DNA of 12,433 nt from Lachnospiraceae bacterium (GTDB taxonomy: Bacteria; Bacillota; Clostridia; Lachnospirales; Lachnospiraceae). Shown piece after piece: positions 1 to 6,122 of the stretch (the stretch's first letter is position 1; the number at the start of each line of letters is the position of its first letter). The notes beneath the pieces were generated by a model, which did not search any database, was not told the origin of the DNA, and saw only the letters and a program-made list of their open reading frames with translations. The stretch spans positions 1-12,433 of the forward strand of contig JAJQCL010000039.1 of the NCBI GenBank assembly GCA_021202715.1, read 5' to 3'. Made by a program: the position numbers and the translations under genes.

Positions 1-53
1 TATAGAATGCGTTCTACATGGAGACGAAGCAGGACAGAGGGAAACAATCGCTC

Positions 54-82
54 TTGAAAAAAAGACGGATCGTTGTTATGAT
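54..82 (+). promoter_or_regulatory. Sigma-A type promoter for ahcY
   Basis: TTGAAA (54-59), a 17-base spacer, and TATGAT (77-82), preceded by TG one base upstream (TGTTATGAT), so it is also an extended -10. Transcription would begin near 89, giving a leader of about 90 bases before ahcY. The leader ends in a 14-base perfect palindrome, GCGGCTGCAGCCGC (152-165), directly abutting the ribosome site AGGAGG (166-171). I see no SAM-I or SAH riboswitch core. Bases 1-53 hold no gene; only a small inverted repeat, TAGAA-TGCG-TTCTA (3-16). Confidence 0.7.
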
Positions 83-179
83 GGCATCGTGTCAGAACCT
101 TTGGCCGCTGCGCAGTCCGCGATCGGCGTAATAAGGAAACGAGACAGACAGGCGGCTGCAGCCGCAGGAGGAAGCAGAG

Positions 180-1427
180 ATGAGTTCAGAGATTCGGGAT
201 ATTGCACTGGCCCCGTCAGGGCATCATAAGATCGAGTGGGTGAAGCGGAACATGCCGCTGTTAAACAGGCTGGAGCGGGATTTTGCCGCGGAGAAGCCCT
301 TCGCCGGGATGCGGGTGGCGCTTTCCATCCATCTGGAGGCCAAGACGGCTTACCTGTGCAAGGTGCTGGCGGCGGGCGGCGCCGAGATGTTTGTGACCGG
401 GAGTAATCCGCTGTCCACGCAGGATGACGTGGCCGCGGCGTTGGTCGAGGATGGGATGGAGGTGCACGCCTGGTACGGCGCGACGACGGAGGAATATGAG
501 AGCCACATCGCGCATGTGCTGGAGCACGACTGCCAGATCATCATCGACGACGGCGGCGACCTCGTGCATATGCTCCACACACGTTTCCCGGAGAAGATCA
601 CTCATGTCATCGGCGGCTGCGAGGAGAAGACCACGGGCATCCTGCGTCTGCGGGCCATGGAGCGGGCCGGAGAGCTTCGTTTCCCGATGGTGACGGTGAA
701 TGATGCCGACTGCAAGCATCTCTTCGATAACCGTTACGGCACCGGTCAGTCGGTGTGGGACGGCATCAACCGCACGACGAATCTGATCGTGGCGGGCAAG
801 CAGGTTGTTGTCGCCGGGTACGGCTGGTGCGGCAAGGGGACGGCGATGCGGGCCAAGGGTCTGGGCGCCCGAGTCATCGTCACGGAGGTGGATCCGGTGC
901 GGGCCATCGAGGCGGTGATGGACGGCTTCGACGTTATGCCCATGCGGGAGGCGGCGAAGGTCGGCGATTTCTTCGTGACCGTGACGGGCTGTGCCGGGGT
1001 CATTGACGAGGAGGATTTCGCGGTCATGAAGGATGGCGCCATCCTCTGCAACGCCGGACATTTTGATGTGGAAGTGGACGTGGCCAGGCTGCGGGAGATC
1101 GCCCTGGTGAGCTGTGAGAGTCGGAACATCATCTTGGGCTACCGGCTGCCCGGGGACCGCTGGGTCTATGTTCTCGGCGAAGGCCGTCTGGTAAATCTGG
1201 CCTGCGGCGACGGTCATCCGGCCGAGATCATGGACATGAGCTTCGCCATCCAGGCGCTGAGCGCCCGCTACCTGGCGGAGCACCGCGGGCAGATTGCGGA
1301 GAAGCTCATCAAGGTGCCCGCTGAGGTGGACCGCGAGGTGGCCTCGCGGAAGCTGGCCTTCCTGGGAAAGTCGATCGATGTTCTCACGGAAGAGCAGGAA
1401 AGATATCTGAACAGCTCAGCGCTGTGA
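180..1427 (+). CDS. ahcY: S-adenosylhomocysteine hydrolase (adenosylhomocysteinase)
   Basis: This cytoplasmic NAD-dependent enzyme reversibly splits S-adenosylhomocysteine into homocysteine and adenosine, clearing the by-product of SAM-dependent methylation. The 415 residues match the compact bacterial/archaeal form, without the extra internal segment of longer versions. Visible landmarks: HLEAKTA (51-57), DDGGDL (123-128), EEKTTG (148-153), NDADCKHLFDNRYGTGQS (174-191, with the Lys179/Asp183 pair), the NAD-binding glycine loop GYGWCGKG (213-220) followed by an acidic residue after the next strand, NAGHFDVE (291-298, His294) and GEGRLVNLACGDGHP (333-347, His346). All catalytic positions I can place are intact. 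AGGAGG at 166-171 lies 8 bases before the ATG, fixing the start. The last 12 bases overlap convergently with lspA, and no terminator separates the two. Many Firmicutes use the Pfs/LuxS route instead, so a one-step route is notable. Confidence 0.97.
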   Translation: MSSEIRDIALAPSGHHKIEWVKRNMPLLNRLERDFAAEKPFAGMRVALSIHLEAKTAYLCKVLAAGGAEMFVTGSNPLSTQDDVAAALVEDGMEVHAWYGATTEEYESHIAHVLEHDCQIIIDDGGDLVHMLHTRFPEKITHVIGGCEEKTTGILRLRAMERAGELRFPMVTVNDADCKHLFDNRYGTGQSVWDGINRTTNLIVAGKQVVVAGYGWCGKGTAMRAKGLGARVIVTEVDPVRAIEAVMDGFDVMPMREAAKVGDFFVTVTGCAGVIDEEDFAVMKDGAILCNAGHFDVEVDVARLREIALVSCESRNIILGYRLPGDRWVYVLGEGRLVNLACGDGHPAEIMDMSFAIQALSARYLAEHRGQIAEKLIKVPAEVDREVASRKLAFLGKSIDVLTEEQERYLNSSAL

Positions 1428-1868
1428 AAACAGTGCCCCCGCCGCGTACACCAGGCTTCCGATGAAGAGGAACAGATCCCCGAGGTTGAAGACGAGGTGG
1501 CGGATGCGGCGCAGAGGGAAGCTGAAATAGTCGACCACATATCCCCGACGAAAGCGGTCACAGAGATTGCTGGCGGAGCCGCCTACGATGAGAGCGAGGC
1601 CGGTTTTGGCCAGACGGCGGCCCGGCTTTCGCAAAAGGGAGAGGAAGTACAGGAGAAAGAAGGAGAACACTCCGGTCGTCCCCGCGCGGACAGCGCCGGG
1701 GTGCTTCGCGCCGACATTCAGGGCGATGCCCGGATTGTGATATCGTTTTAGAATGATCCTGTCGTTGGCTGCGGACAGGGGAAAGGTGTCCGCAGGCTGG
1801 GCTTCGATGCCGTCCTTCAGGCGCTGATCCAGAAGAACCGAGCCGACGGCGAGCAGAATATGGAACAT
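1416..1868 (-). CDS. lspA: Lipoprotein signal peptidase (signal peptidase II), divergent
   Basis: LspA is the membrane aspartyl protease that removes the signal peptide of lipoproteins before the lipidated cysteine. The 150-residue length and four hydrophobic segments (about 3-15, 60-80, 86-103, 126-147) fit the family. The two catalytic aspartates are visible: Asp104 in SNLCDR (family form GNxxDR) and Asp131 in FNLGD (family form FNxAD). NPGIAL (45-50) matches the conserved N-x-G-x-A segment, and GYVVDYF (109-115) the G-x-V-x-D-F segment. Several motif positions differ from the norm: SN for GN, LGD for xAD, and an arginine-rich stretch (81-85, 105-108, 120-123), so this may be a divergent paralogue. 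AAAGGAG lies 6 bases before the ATG. Its promoter backs onto that of an acidic lipoprotein gene, a plausible substrate. Confidence 0.85.
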   Translation of the reverse strand: MFHILLAVGSVLLDQRLKDGIEAQPADTFPLSAANDRIILKRYHNPGIALNVGAKHPGAVRAGTTGVFSFFLLYFLSLLRKPGRRLAKTGLALIVGGSASNLCDRFRRGYVVDYFSFPLRRIRHLVFNLGDLFLFIGSLVYAAGALFSQR

Positions 1869-1922
1869 GGGGGACTCCTTTCCGGGGCAAGCCTTTGACT
1901 CATGATTTTTAACTCTGGTATC

Positions 1923-1952
1923 ATCATATCATATTTCCTGAAGTTTTCACAA
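1923..1952 (-). promoter_or_regulatory. Promoter for lspA
   Basis: Read on the minus strand: TTGTGA (1952-1947), an 18-base spacer, and TATGAT (1928-1923), with TG one base upstream of the -10 (extended -10). It lies about 55 bases before the lspA start. A second overlapping TATGAT is present at 1933-1928. Confidence 0.55.
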
Positions 1953-1959
1953 AGATTTC

Positions 1960-1989
1960 TTACATTTTCGGGTGTAATTCAAGTATACT
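1960..1989 (+). promoter_or_regulatory. Promoter and possible operator for the acidic lipoprotein gene
   Basis: TTACAT (1960-1965), an 18-base spacer and TATACT (1984-1989). The -35 is imperfect. An inverted repeat, TTACA-N8-TGTAA (1960-1964 and 1973-1977), overlaps the -35 and spacer, and TGTAAT recurs at 1989-1994, so a regulator site is possible. The ten bases GTATACTGTA (1983-1992) recur at the htrA promoter (10947-10956). Confidence 0.5.
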
Positions 1990-1996
1990 GTAATCG

Positions 1997-2145
1997 TCCC
2001 GTTTCGTCGTCGCGGAAGGAGATCTCTGTGGAAACGGATGCATGAAGCTGTCCGTTCCGCCCGATGGCGGTTCTGTGAGAACGGGATATACAGCCTGGCT
2101 GTAAATGAAGAGAATCACGATCCGGGCTGGCTCGCTCCGGATCGG
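1997..2145 (+). other. Long structured mRNA leader of the lipoprotein gene
   Basis: The predicted transcript has about 160 untranslated bases with consecutive short hairpins: CCGTTTC/GAAACGG (1999-2005 with 2031-2037), CCGTTC/GAACGG (2052-2057 with 2079-2084) enclosing CGCC/GGCG-type pairing, ACAG/CTGT (2090-2102), and GATCCGG/CCGGATC (2119-2125 with 2137-2143). The last ends 6 bases before the ribosome site. I cannot match it to a known riboswitch class. Pairings were found by eye, not by energy calculation. Confidence 0.4.
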
Positions 2146-2162
2146 AACAGGAGGAATGAATG

Positions 2163-3386
2163 ATGAAGAAGATCAGCATTTGGTTGCTGTGCCTGGCACT
2201 GGTCGCCTCACTGGCGGCCTGCAGCTCCTCGGAGGACACGGAAACGACGGCCTCGGAGACGGAAGAGGCGACCGAAGCGACCGCAGAGACGGAGGAAACC
2301 GCCGGGGAGGAAACTTCCGGCGAGACGGAGGTGTCAGAGTACAATGCCGCCGACTATGTGACGCTGGGTGCGTACACCGGCTTCGAGGTAGACAAGGTGA
2401 TCACAGAGGTCACGGAAGACGATGTCGAGGAAGAGATCGAAATCGAGATGGATGAAAACGCCACGGAGACCGATGTGGAGGAAGCCGAGGACAGCGATTA
2501 TCTTGACATCGATTATCAGGTTCTTGTGGAAGGTGAGAGCGTCGACATCGAGAACTACGGAGAGACCATTGAGGGCGGCAGCGAAGAGGGACGGGCGATC
2601 ATGCTCGGCTTCGCGGAGCTGGGCGCGGAACTGGATGAGGCGCTCCTCGGCGCGGCGGCCGGCGATACCCTGAGTGTGGATGTGACGCTGGATGCGGACA
2701 GCTTCGGAGAGGACCTGGACGGCGTGGAGGCGACCATCGAGGTGACCGTGAACCGGGTCTACCGGTATGTGACGCCGGATCTGACCGATGAATATGTGCA
2801 GGAATATACGGACTATGACACGGTGGAGGAGTATCGTACCGCCGTGCAGGAGAGTCTGGAGGTCTCCACCGAGGAGTCCAATCTGTATGAGGCCGGAGAG
2901 CTGGCTCTGAGCCTGGCGGTAGCTGAGGCGGTCTTCAGCGGCTATCCGGAGGATCTCTATGAGAGCATCTACGAAGAATATGACGAGCTCTACACCTATT
3001 ATGCGGAAATGTTCGGCATGGAGCGGACTGACCTGATCTCCGATGAAGATCTGGCGGCGACTGCAGAGAATGAAGTCTATACACTGCTGGTGATCCAGGT
3101 CATCGCAGAGACGGAGGGGCTGGAACTCACCGACGAGGACTATCAGGAATACATTGACGAGAACCTGGACGACTATGGTGTGGAGAGCGAGGAGGAGCTC
3201 TACGAATATTACGAGGAAGACGATTTGCGCGCCGAGGCCCTTCGTGAGAAGATCTGTGAGTACATCCTGAATAACTCGACCCTGGTGGAGATCAGCCAGG
3301 AGGAGTACGACGCGAAGTATTACGGTGAAGAAGAGGAGGGGGAAGACGTCGAGGAAGAATCGTTGGAAGAGTATGACGAGGAGTAA
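2163..3386 (+). CDS. Highly acidic lipoprotein with trigger-factor-like PPIase fold
   Basis: Probable extracytoplasmic folding factor anchored in the membrane. A 20-residue signal peptide ends in a lipobox, SLAAC, with the lipidated cysteine at residue 20. A Thr/Glu-rich linker (about 21-60) follows, then a region matching the trigger-factor FKBP/PPIase module (about 112-200: YLDIDYQVLVEG, then GFAELGAELDEALLGAAAG, then DGVEATIEVTVNRV), and a helical region like the trigger-factor C-terminal arms (about 205-385). The trigger-factor ribosome-binding domain is absent, which fits an exported form. By hand count the mature chain has about 130 Asp/Glu against only about 10 Lys/Arg. AGGAGG (2149-2154) is 8 bases from the ATG at 2163 and 5 from one at 2160; I chose 2163, but one extra Met is possible. 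Chaperone or PPIase activity is inferred from similarity, and active-site retention was not tested. Confidence 0.8.
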   Translation: MKKISIWLLCLALVASLAACSSSEDTETTASETEEATEATAETEETAGEETSGETEVSEYNAADYVTLGAYTGFEVDKVITEVTEDDVEEEIEIEMDENATETDVEEAEDSDYLDIDYQVLVEGESVDIENYGETIEGGSEEGRAIMLGFAELGAELDEALLGAAAGDTLSVDVTLDADSFGEDLDGVEATIEVTVNRVYRYVTPDLTDEYVQEYTDYDTVEEYRTAVQESLEVSTEESNLYEAGELALSLAVAEAVFSGYPEDLYESIYEEYDELYTYYAEMFGMERTDLISDEDLAATAENEVYTLLVIQVIAETEGLELTDEDYQEYIDENLDDYGVESEEELYEYYEEDDLRAEALREKICEYILNNSTLVEISQEEYDAKYYGEEEEGEDVEEESLEEYDEE

Positions 3387-3476
3387 TCCGTCTAAGACAC
3401 CGAGGAGTAACTTTATCTGTCAGGATGAATGCTCGTTAAGAACTGCGCAAATTTATCGGGAAATAATAAAGAACCG

Positions 3477-3526
3477 GACAGAAAGGCGCCGCCTGCAGAA
3501 ATGAATCTGCGGGCGGCGCTTCTGTC
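3477..3526. terminator. Bidirectional hairpin terminator between convergent genes
   Basis: GACAGAA and GCGCCGCC with GCAGA (3477-3499) pair with the opposite arm (3506-3526), with a 2-base bulge, one mismatch and the loop AATGAA. On the plus strand it closes the lipoprotein gene (stop at 3386), but the tail is only moderately T-rich. On the minus strand the tail (GGTTCTTTATTATTT) is more T-rich and would end the small membrane peptide gene. Confidence 0.7.
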
Positions 3527-3546
3527 TGTCCTGTCTCATGTGTCTG

Positions 3547-3663
3547 TCACGTCTGAGAATATATATCGTCGGCGTCCTTTGTCTTCTTCTTTCCATTTCC
3601 AAAGAACATAACGGCAAATAAGAGGGCTAACACAACGAGAGATTCCACGGCTTCTGTGAACAT
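3547..3663 (-). CDS. 38-residue single-pass membrane peptide, function unknown
   Basis: I do not recognise this peptide. It starts MFTEAVESL, has one hydrophobic segment (about residues 7-22, rich in Leu, Val, Ala and Phe), then GNGKKKTKD and an acidic, polar end DADDIYSQT. Support for a real gene: a near-consensus promoter (3744-3771), an AAGGGAG ribosome site (3673-3679) 9 bases before this ATG, a stop at 3547-3549, and a terminator hairpin just beyond. A second in-frame ATG at 3672 abuts the ribosome site and is less likely. The hydrophobic core followed by lysines suggests insertion with the C-terminus inside. Candidates are a type I toxin-like peptide, or a small accessory subunit of a membrane complex; nothing visible decides between them. 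It lies between the acidic lipoprotein gene (convergent) and the metG terminator. Confidence 0.65.
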   Translation of the reverse strand: MFTEAVESLVVLALLFAVMFFGNGKKKTKDADDIYSQT

Positions 3664-3693
3664 ATAACGCATCTCCCTTCCAACATTTGACCT

Positions 3694-3723
3694 ACAGCGC
3701 CGCGCCGATGCATCTGGCGCTGT
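3694..3723 (-). other. Hairpin in the leader of the small membrane peptide mRNA
   Basis: An 8-base inverted repeat, ACAGCGCC (3694-3701) and GGCGCTGT (3716-3723), sits between the promoter and the ribosome site of the 38-residue peptide gene. It could limit translation or stabilise the mRNA. Its spacing from the ribosome site (15 bases or more) argues against direct occlusion. Confidence 0.5.
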
Positions 3724-3743
3724 CTTACGATAACTGTAATACT

Positions 3744-3771
3744 ATTATCGCGCAAACGCAGGAAATGTCAA
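3744..3771 (-). promoter_or_regulatory. Near-consensus promoter for the 38-residue peptide gene
   Basis: Minus strand: consensus TTGACA (3771-3766), a 16-base spacer and GATAAT (3749-3744, one mismatch to TATAAT). Transcription would begin near 3737, leaving a leader of about 70 bases. It lies just past the metG terminator, so it starts a new unit. Confidence 0.75.
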
Positions 3772-3800
3772 TAGGAAAATGCAAAAAAAATAAAAAATGT

Positions 3801-3852
3801 GATGCAAAAAGAGCAGGCATGGACAAAGAGGAAGTTTGTCCATGCCTGCTCT
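3801..3852 (-). terminator. Rho-independent terminator of metG
   Basis: A perfect 18-base stem: AGAGCAGGCATGGACAAA (3810-3827) pairs with its complement at 3835-3852, with a 7-base loop. On the minus strand the stem is followed by a T run (3810-3806). It begins 16 bases past the metG stop codon. Confidence 0.92.
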
Positions 3853-3868
3853 GTGAAAAGGCTTTGTC

Positions 3869-5911
3869 TTAGCAGATCTCCGCACCGGCGGGCATCTCGC
3901 GCTCAGGAACGACCAGAGAGAGCTTACCCTCGGCGTCCTCGGCGCAGAGGATCATGCCCTCGGAGAGGAGCCCGGCGAGCTTCGCAGGCTTGAGATTTGT
4001 CACGACCATGACCTTCTTGCCCACCATTTCCTCAGGGCTGTAGGAGGACTTGATGCCGGAAACGATCTGCTTCACCTGGGAGCCGACCTTCACCTGGGAG
4101 CAGAGGAGCTTCCGGGACTTCTTCACGGCTTCGCAGGAAAGGATCTCGCCCACCTGGAACTGCAGCTTCGAGAAGTCGTCGAAGGTGATCTCATCCTTGG
4201 CAGGAAGATCAATGCCGTCCTCGGCTGTTTTTCCGCTGCCCTCGATGGTGTCGGCGCTGTCGGCGGCCGCGGCGGTCTTTTCACTGTCATCCTCCGTCTC
4301 TTTTTCTTCGGGCGCTGCCGCGAACCGCTCATCGATCTCCGTCAGAACCTTTTTGGCGTCCAGACGGGCGAAGAGGATCTCCGGCTTGTCGGTGACCTTC
4401 TGCCCCGAAGGGTAGGTGCCGAAGACGGTCAGCTCGTCCAGGCTGCGGATCGAAGTGTTCAGCTGTTTCACGATGCGCTCCGCGGTCTCCGGCATGAAGG
4501 AAGTGAGCAGCGTCGCACCGAAGGTGATGCCTTCCACGAGGTTGTAGAGAACCGTCGCCAGACGGTCTTTCTTGCTCTCATCCTTCGCCAGCGCCCAGGG
4601 CATGGTCTCGTCGATGTATTTGTTGCAGCGTTTGAACAGATTGAAGATCTCGGTGATGGCGTCCGCGACCCGCAGCTTCTCCATGCGCTCGTCCACTTTG
4701 CGCACGGTCTCCAGGGCGAAAGCCGCCAGCTCGTCGTCCACCGGCTCCTTCACGTCGACATTGGTCACGACGCCGCCGAAATATTTGTTGCTCATGGCGA
4801 TGGTGCGGTTCACGAGGTTTCCCAGCGTGTTCGCCAGATCGGAGTTGATGCGCTCCACGACCAGATCCCAGGAAATGATGCCGTCATTTTCAAAGGGCAT
4901 CTCATGAAGAACGAAATATCGCACGGCGTCCACGCCAAAGAGCTCCGCCATGTCGTCCGCGTAGATGACATTTCCCTTGGATTTGCTCATCTTGCCGTCG
5001 CCCTGCAGCAGCCAGGGATGGCCGAAGACCTGCTTCGGCAGCGGCAGATCCAGCGCCATCAGGAAGATGGGCCAGTAGATGGTATGGAAACGGATGATGT
5101 CCTTGCCGATCAGATGCAGATCGGCCGGCCAGTATTTGTTGAAATTCTCGCCGTGATGGCCGTCGGCGTCGTAGCCGATGCCGGTGATGTAGTTGGTCAG
5201 GGCGTCGAGCCACACGTAGGTGACGTGCTTCGGGTCGAAATCCACCGGGATGCCCCAGGAGAAGGAGGTCCGGGAGACGCAGAGGTCCTGCAGGCCCGGC
5301 AGCAGGAAATTGTTCATCATCTCGTTCTTGCGGGAAACGGGCTGAATGAATTCCGGATGCTCGTTGATATACTCGATCAGGCGGTCGGCGTATTTGCTCA
5401 TACGGAAGAAATAGGCTTCCTCGCGGGCCGGCTGCACCTCGCGGCCGCAGTCGGGGCATTTGCCGTCCACCAGCTGGGATTCGGTGAAGAAGGACTCGCA
5501 GGGCGTGCAGTACAGACCCTCGTAGTAGCCCTTGTAGATGTCGCCCTGGTCATAGAGCTTACGGAAGATCTTCTGCACCTGCGCCTCATGGTCGGCGTCC
5601 GTGGTGCGGATGAATTTGTCGTAAGAGGTATTGAGCAGGTCCCAGATCCGCTTAATCTCAGCGGCATTTTTATCGACCAGCTTCTTCGGCGTGACACCGG
5701 CCTCCTGCGCCTTCAGCTCGATCTTCTGGCCGTGCTCGTCGGTGCCGGTCTGGAAGAACACATCATAGCCCTGCGCTCTCTTGTAGCGGGCGATGCTGTC
5801 CGCCAGCACTACCTCGTAGCTGTTGCCGATGTGGGGCTTGCCGGAGGTGTAGGCGATCGCCGTCGTGATATAGTAGGGCTTCCCCTTCTTTGTGTTACAT
5901 GTCTCGCACAT
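3869..5911 (-). CDS. metG: Methionyl-tRNA synthetase
   Basis: Class I aminoacyl-tRNA synthetase that charges initiator and elongator tRNA-Met. With the start at 5911 it has 680 residues. The HIGH signature reads HIGN (27-30) within AYTSGKPHIGN, followed by FQTGTDEHGQ. The zinc knuckle is intact (Cys135, Cys138, Cys152, Cys155), and KMSKS is at 307-311. The anticodon-binding helical domain follows, then a low-complexity Ala/Glu/Asp linker (about 530-570), and a C-terminal EMAPII/Trbp111-type tRNA-binding domain (about 573-680), as in dimeric bacterial MetRS. I chose the ATG at 5911 because AAAGGAGA lies 8 bases upstream and homology begins right after it. An open frame continues to an ATG at 6058, but it runs through the leader hairpin and lacks a ribosome site. 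The first residues, CETCNTKKG, precede the conserved core and are unusual. Confidence 0.97.
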   Translation of the reverse strand: MCETCNTKKGKPYYITTAIAYTSGKPHIGNSYEVVLADSIARYKRAQGYDVFFQTGTDEHGQKIELKAQEAGVTPKKLVDKNAAEIKRIWDLLNTSYDKFIRTTDADHEAQVQKIFRKLYDQGDIYKGYYEGLYCTPCESFFTESQLVDGKCPDCGREVQPAREEAYFFRMSKYADRLIEYINEHPEFIQPVSRKNEMMNNFLLPGLQDLCVSRTSFSWGIPVDFDPKHVTYVWLDALTNYITGIGYDADGHHGENFNKYWPADLHLIGKDIIRFHTIYWPIFLMALDLPLPKQVFGHPWLLQGDGKMSKSKGNVIYADDMAELFGVDAVRYFVLHEMPFENDGIISWDLVVERINSDLANTLGNLVNRTIAMSNKYFGGVVTNVDVKEPVDDELAAFALETVRKVDERMEKLRVADAITEIFNLFKRCNKYIDETMPWALAKDESKKDRLATVLYNLVEGITFGATLLTSFMPETAERIVKQLNTSIRSLDELTVFGTYPSGQKVTDKPEILFARLDAKKVLTEIDERFAAAPEEKETEDDSEKTAAAADSADTIEGSGKTAEDGIDLPAKDEITFDDFSKLQFQVGEILSCEAVKKSRKLLCSQVKVGSQVKQIVSGIKSSYSPEEMVGKKVMVVTNLKPAKLAGLLSEGMILCAEDAEGKLSLVVPEREMPAGAEIC

Positions 5912-5957
5912 ACAAGTGTCTCCTTTAAATAATAGAATGTTCTCAAAAAATATATCC

Positions 5958-6056
5958 GTCGGCGCAGCTGCTGCGAAGAAAAGCTCTCGTCCTTCTCTTC
6001 CGAGGACGAGAGCTTTTTGTTTCATGTTGCCGTCTGGATTTGTCCCCGCCGCCGAC
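5958..6056 (-). other. metG leader with terminator-like hairpin (possible attenuator)
   Basis: The metG transcript starts near 6066, so this lies inside its ~155-base leader. A perfect 15-base stem, AAAAGCTCTCGTCCT (5979-5993) with AGGACGAGAGCTTTT (6003-6017), is followed on the minus strand by TTTTCTT. An outer 7-base pairing, GTCGGCG (5958-5964) with CGCCGAC (6050-6056), encloses it. No T-box sequence (AGGGTGGNACCGCG) and no SAM-I core is visible. It could be an attenuator, the terminator of the upstream nitroreductase gene, or both. On the plus strand the hairpin is also followed by TTTTTGTTT, but no plus-strand gene precedes it. Confidence 0.6.
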
Positions 6057-6072
6057 ACGTAAGTCCGATGCC

Positions 6073-6101
6073 ATTGTACCCCGCGATGTGGGGATTGTCA
6101 A
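6073..6101 (-). promoter_or_regulatory. Consensus promoter for metG
   Basis: Minus strand: TTGACA (6101-6096), a 17-base spacer and TACAAT (6078-6073, one mismatch to TATAAT). It sits in the 211-base gap between the nitroreductase stop and metG, upstream of the leader hairpin. Confidence 0.82.
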
Positions 6102-6122
6102 GGCAGAGGGGAAATTTGCTTC

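Noticed and set aside
261..1283. Minus-strand open frame (340 codons) opposite ahcY
   Set aside because: His/Arg-rich antisense shadow caused by GC-rich codon bias.
2038..2163. Leader ORF of 41 codons whose TGA overlaps the ATG at 2160
   Set aside because: The nearest ribosome-like sequence is about 16 bases away, the composition looks random, and it runs through the leader hairpins; ATGA overlap is probably chance.
3429..3611. Plus-strand 60-codon open frame
   Set aside because: Runs through the bidirectional terminator and opposite the 38-residue gene, without a ribosome site.
3687..3872. Plus-strand 61-codon open frame, Lys/Cys-rich
   Set aside because: Covers a minus-strand promoter and the metG terminator; its sequence simply reads those elements.
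4904..5932. Plus-strand open frame (342 codons) opposite metG
   Set aside because: Antisense shadow; MetRS motifs on the other strand are unambiguous.
5912..6058. In-frame N-terminal extension of MetRS from an ATG at 6058 (or at 6025)
   Set aside because: It would be encoded by the leader hairpin, has no ribosome site and adds residues with no MetRS similarity; AAAGGAGA before 5911 fits far better.
5912..6072. T-box or SAM-I riboswitch in front of metG
   Set aside because: No AGGGTGGNACCGCG-like sequence and no SAM-I core; the leader is also short for a T-box.
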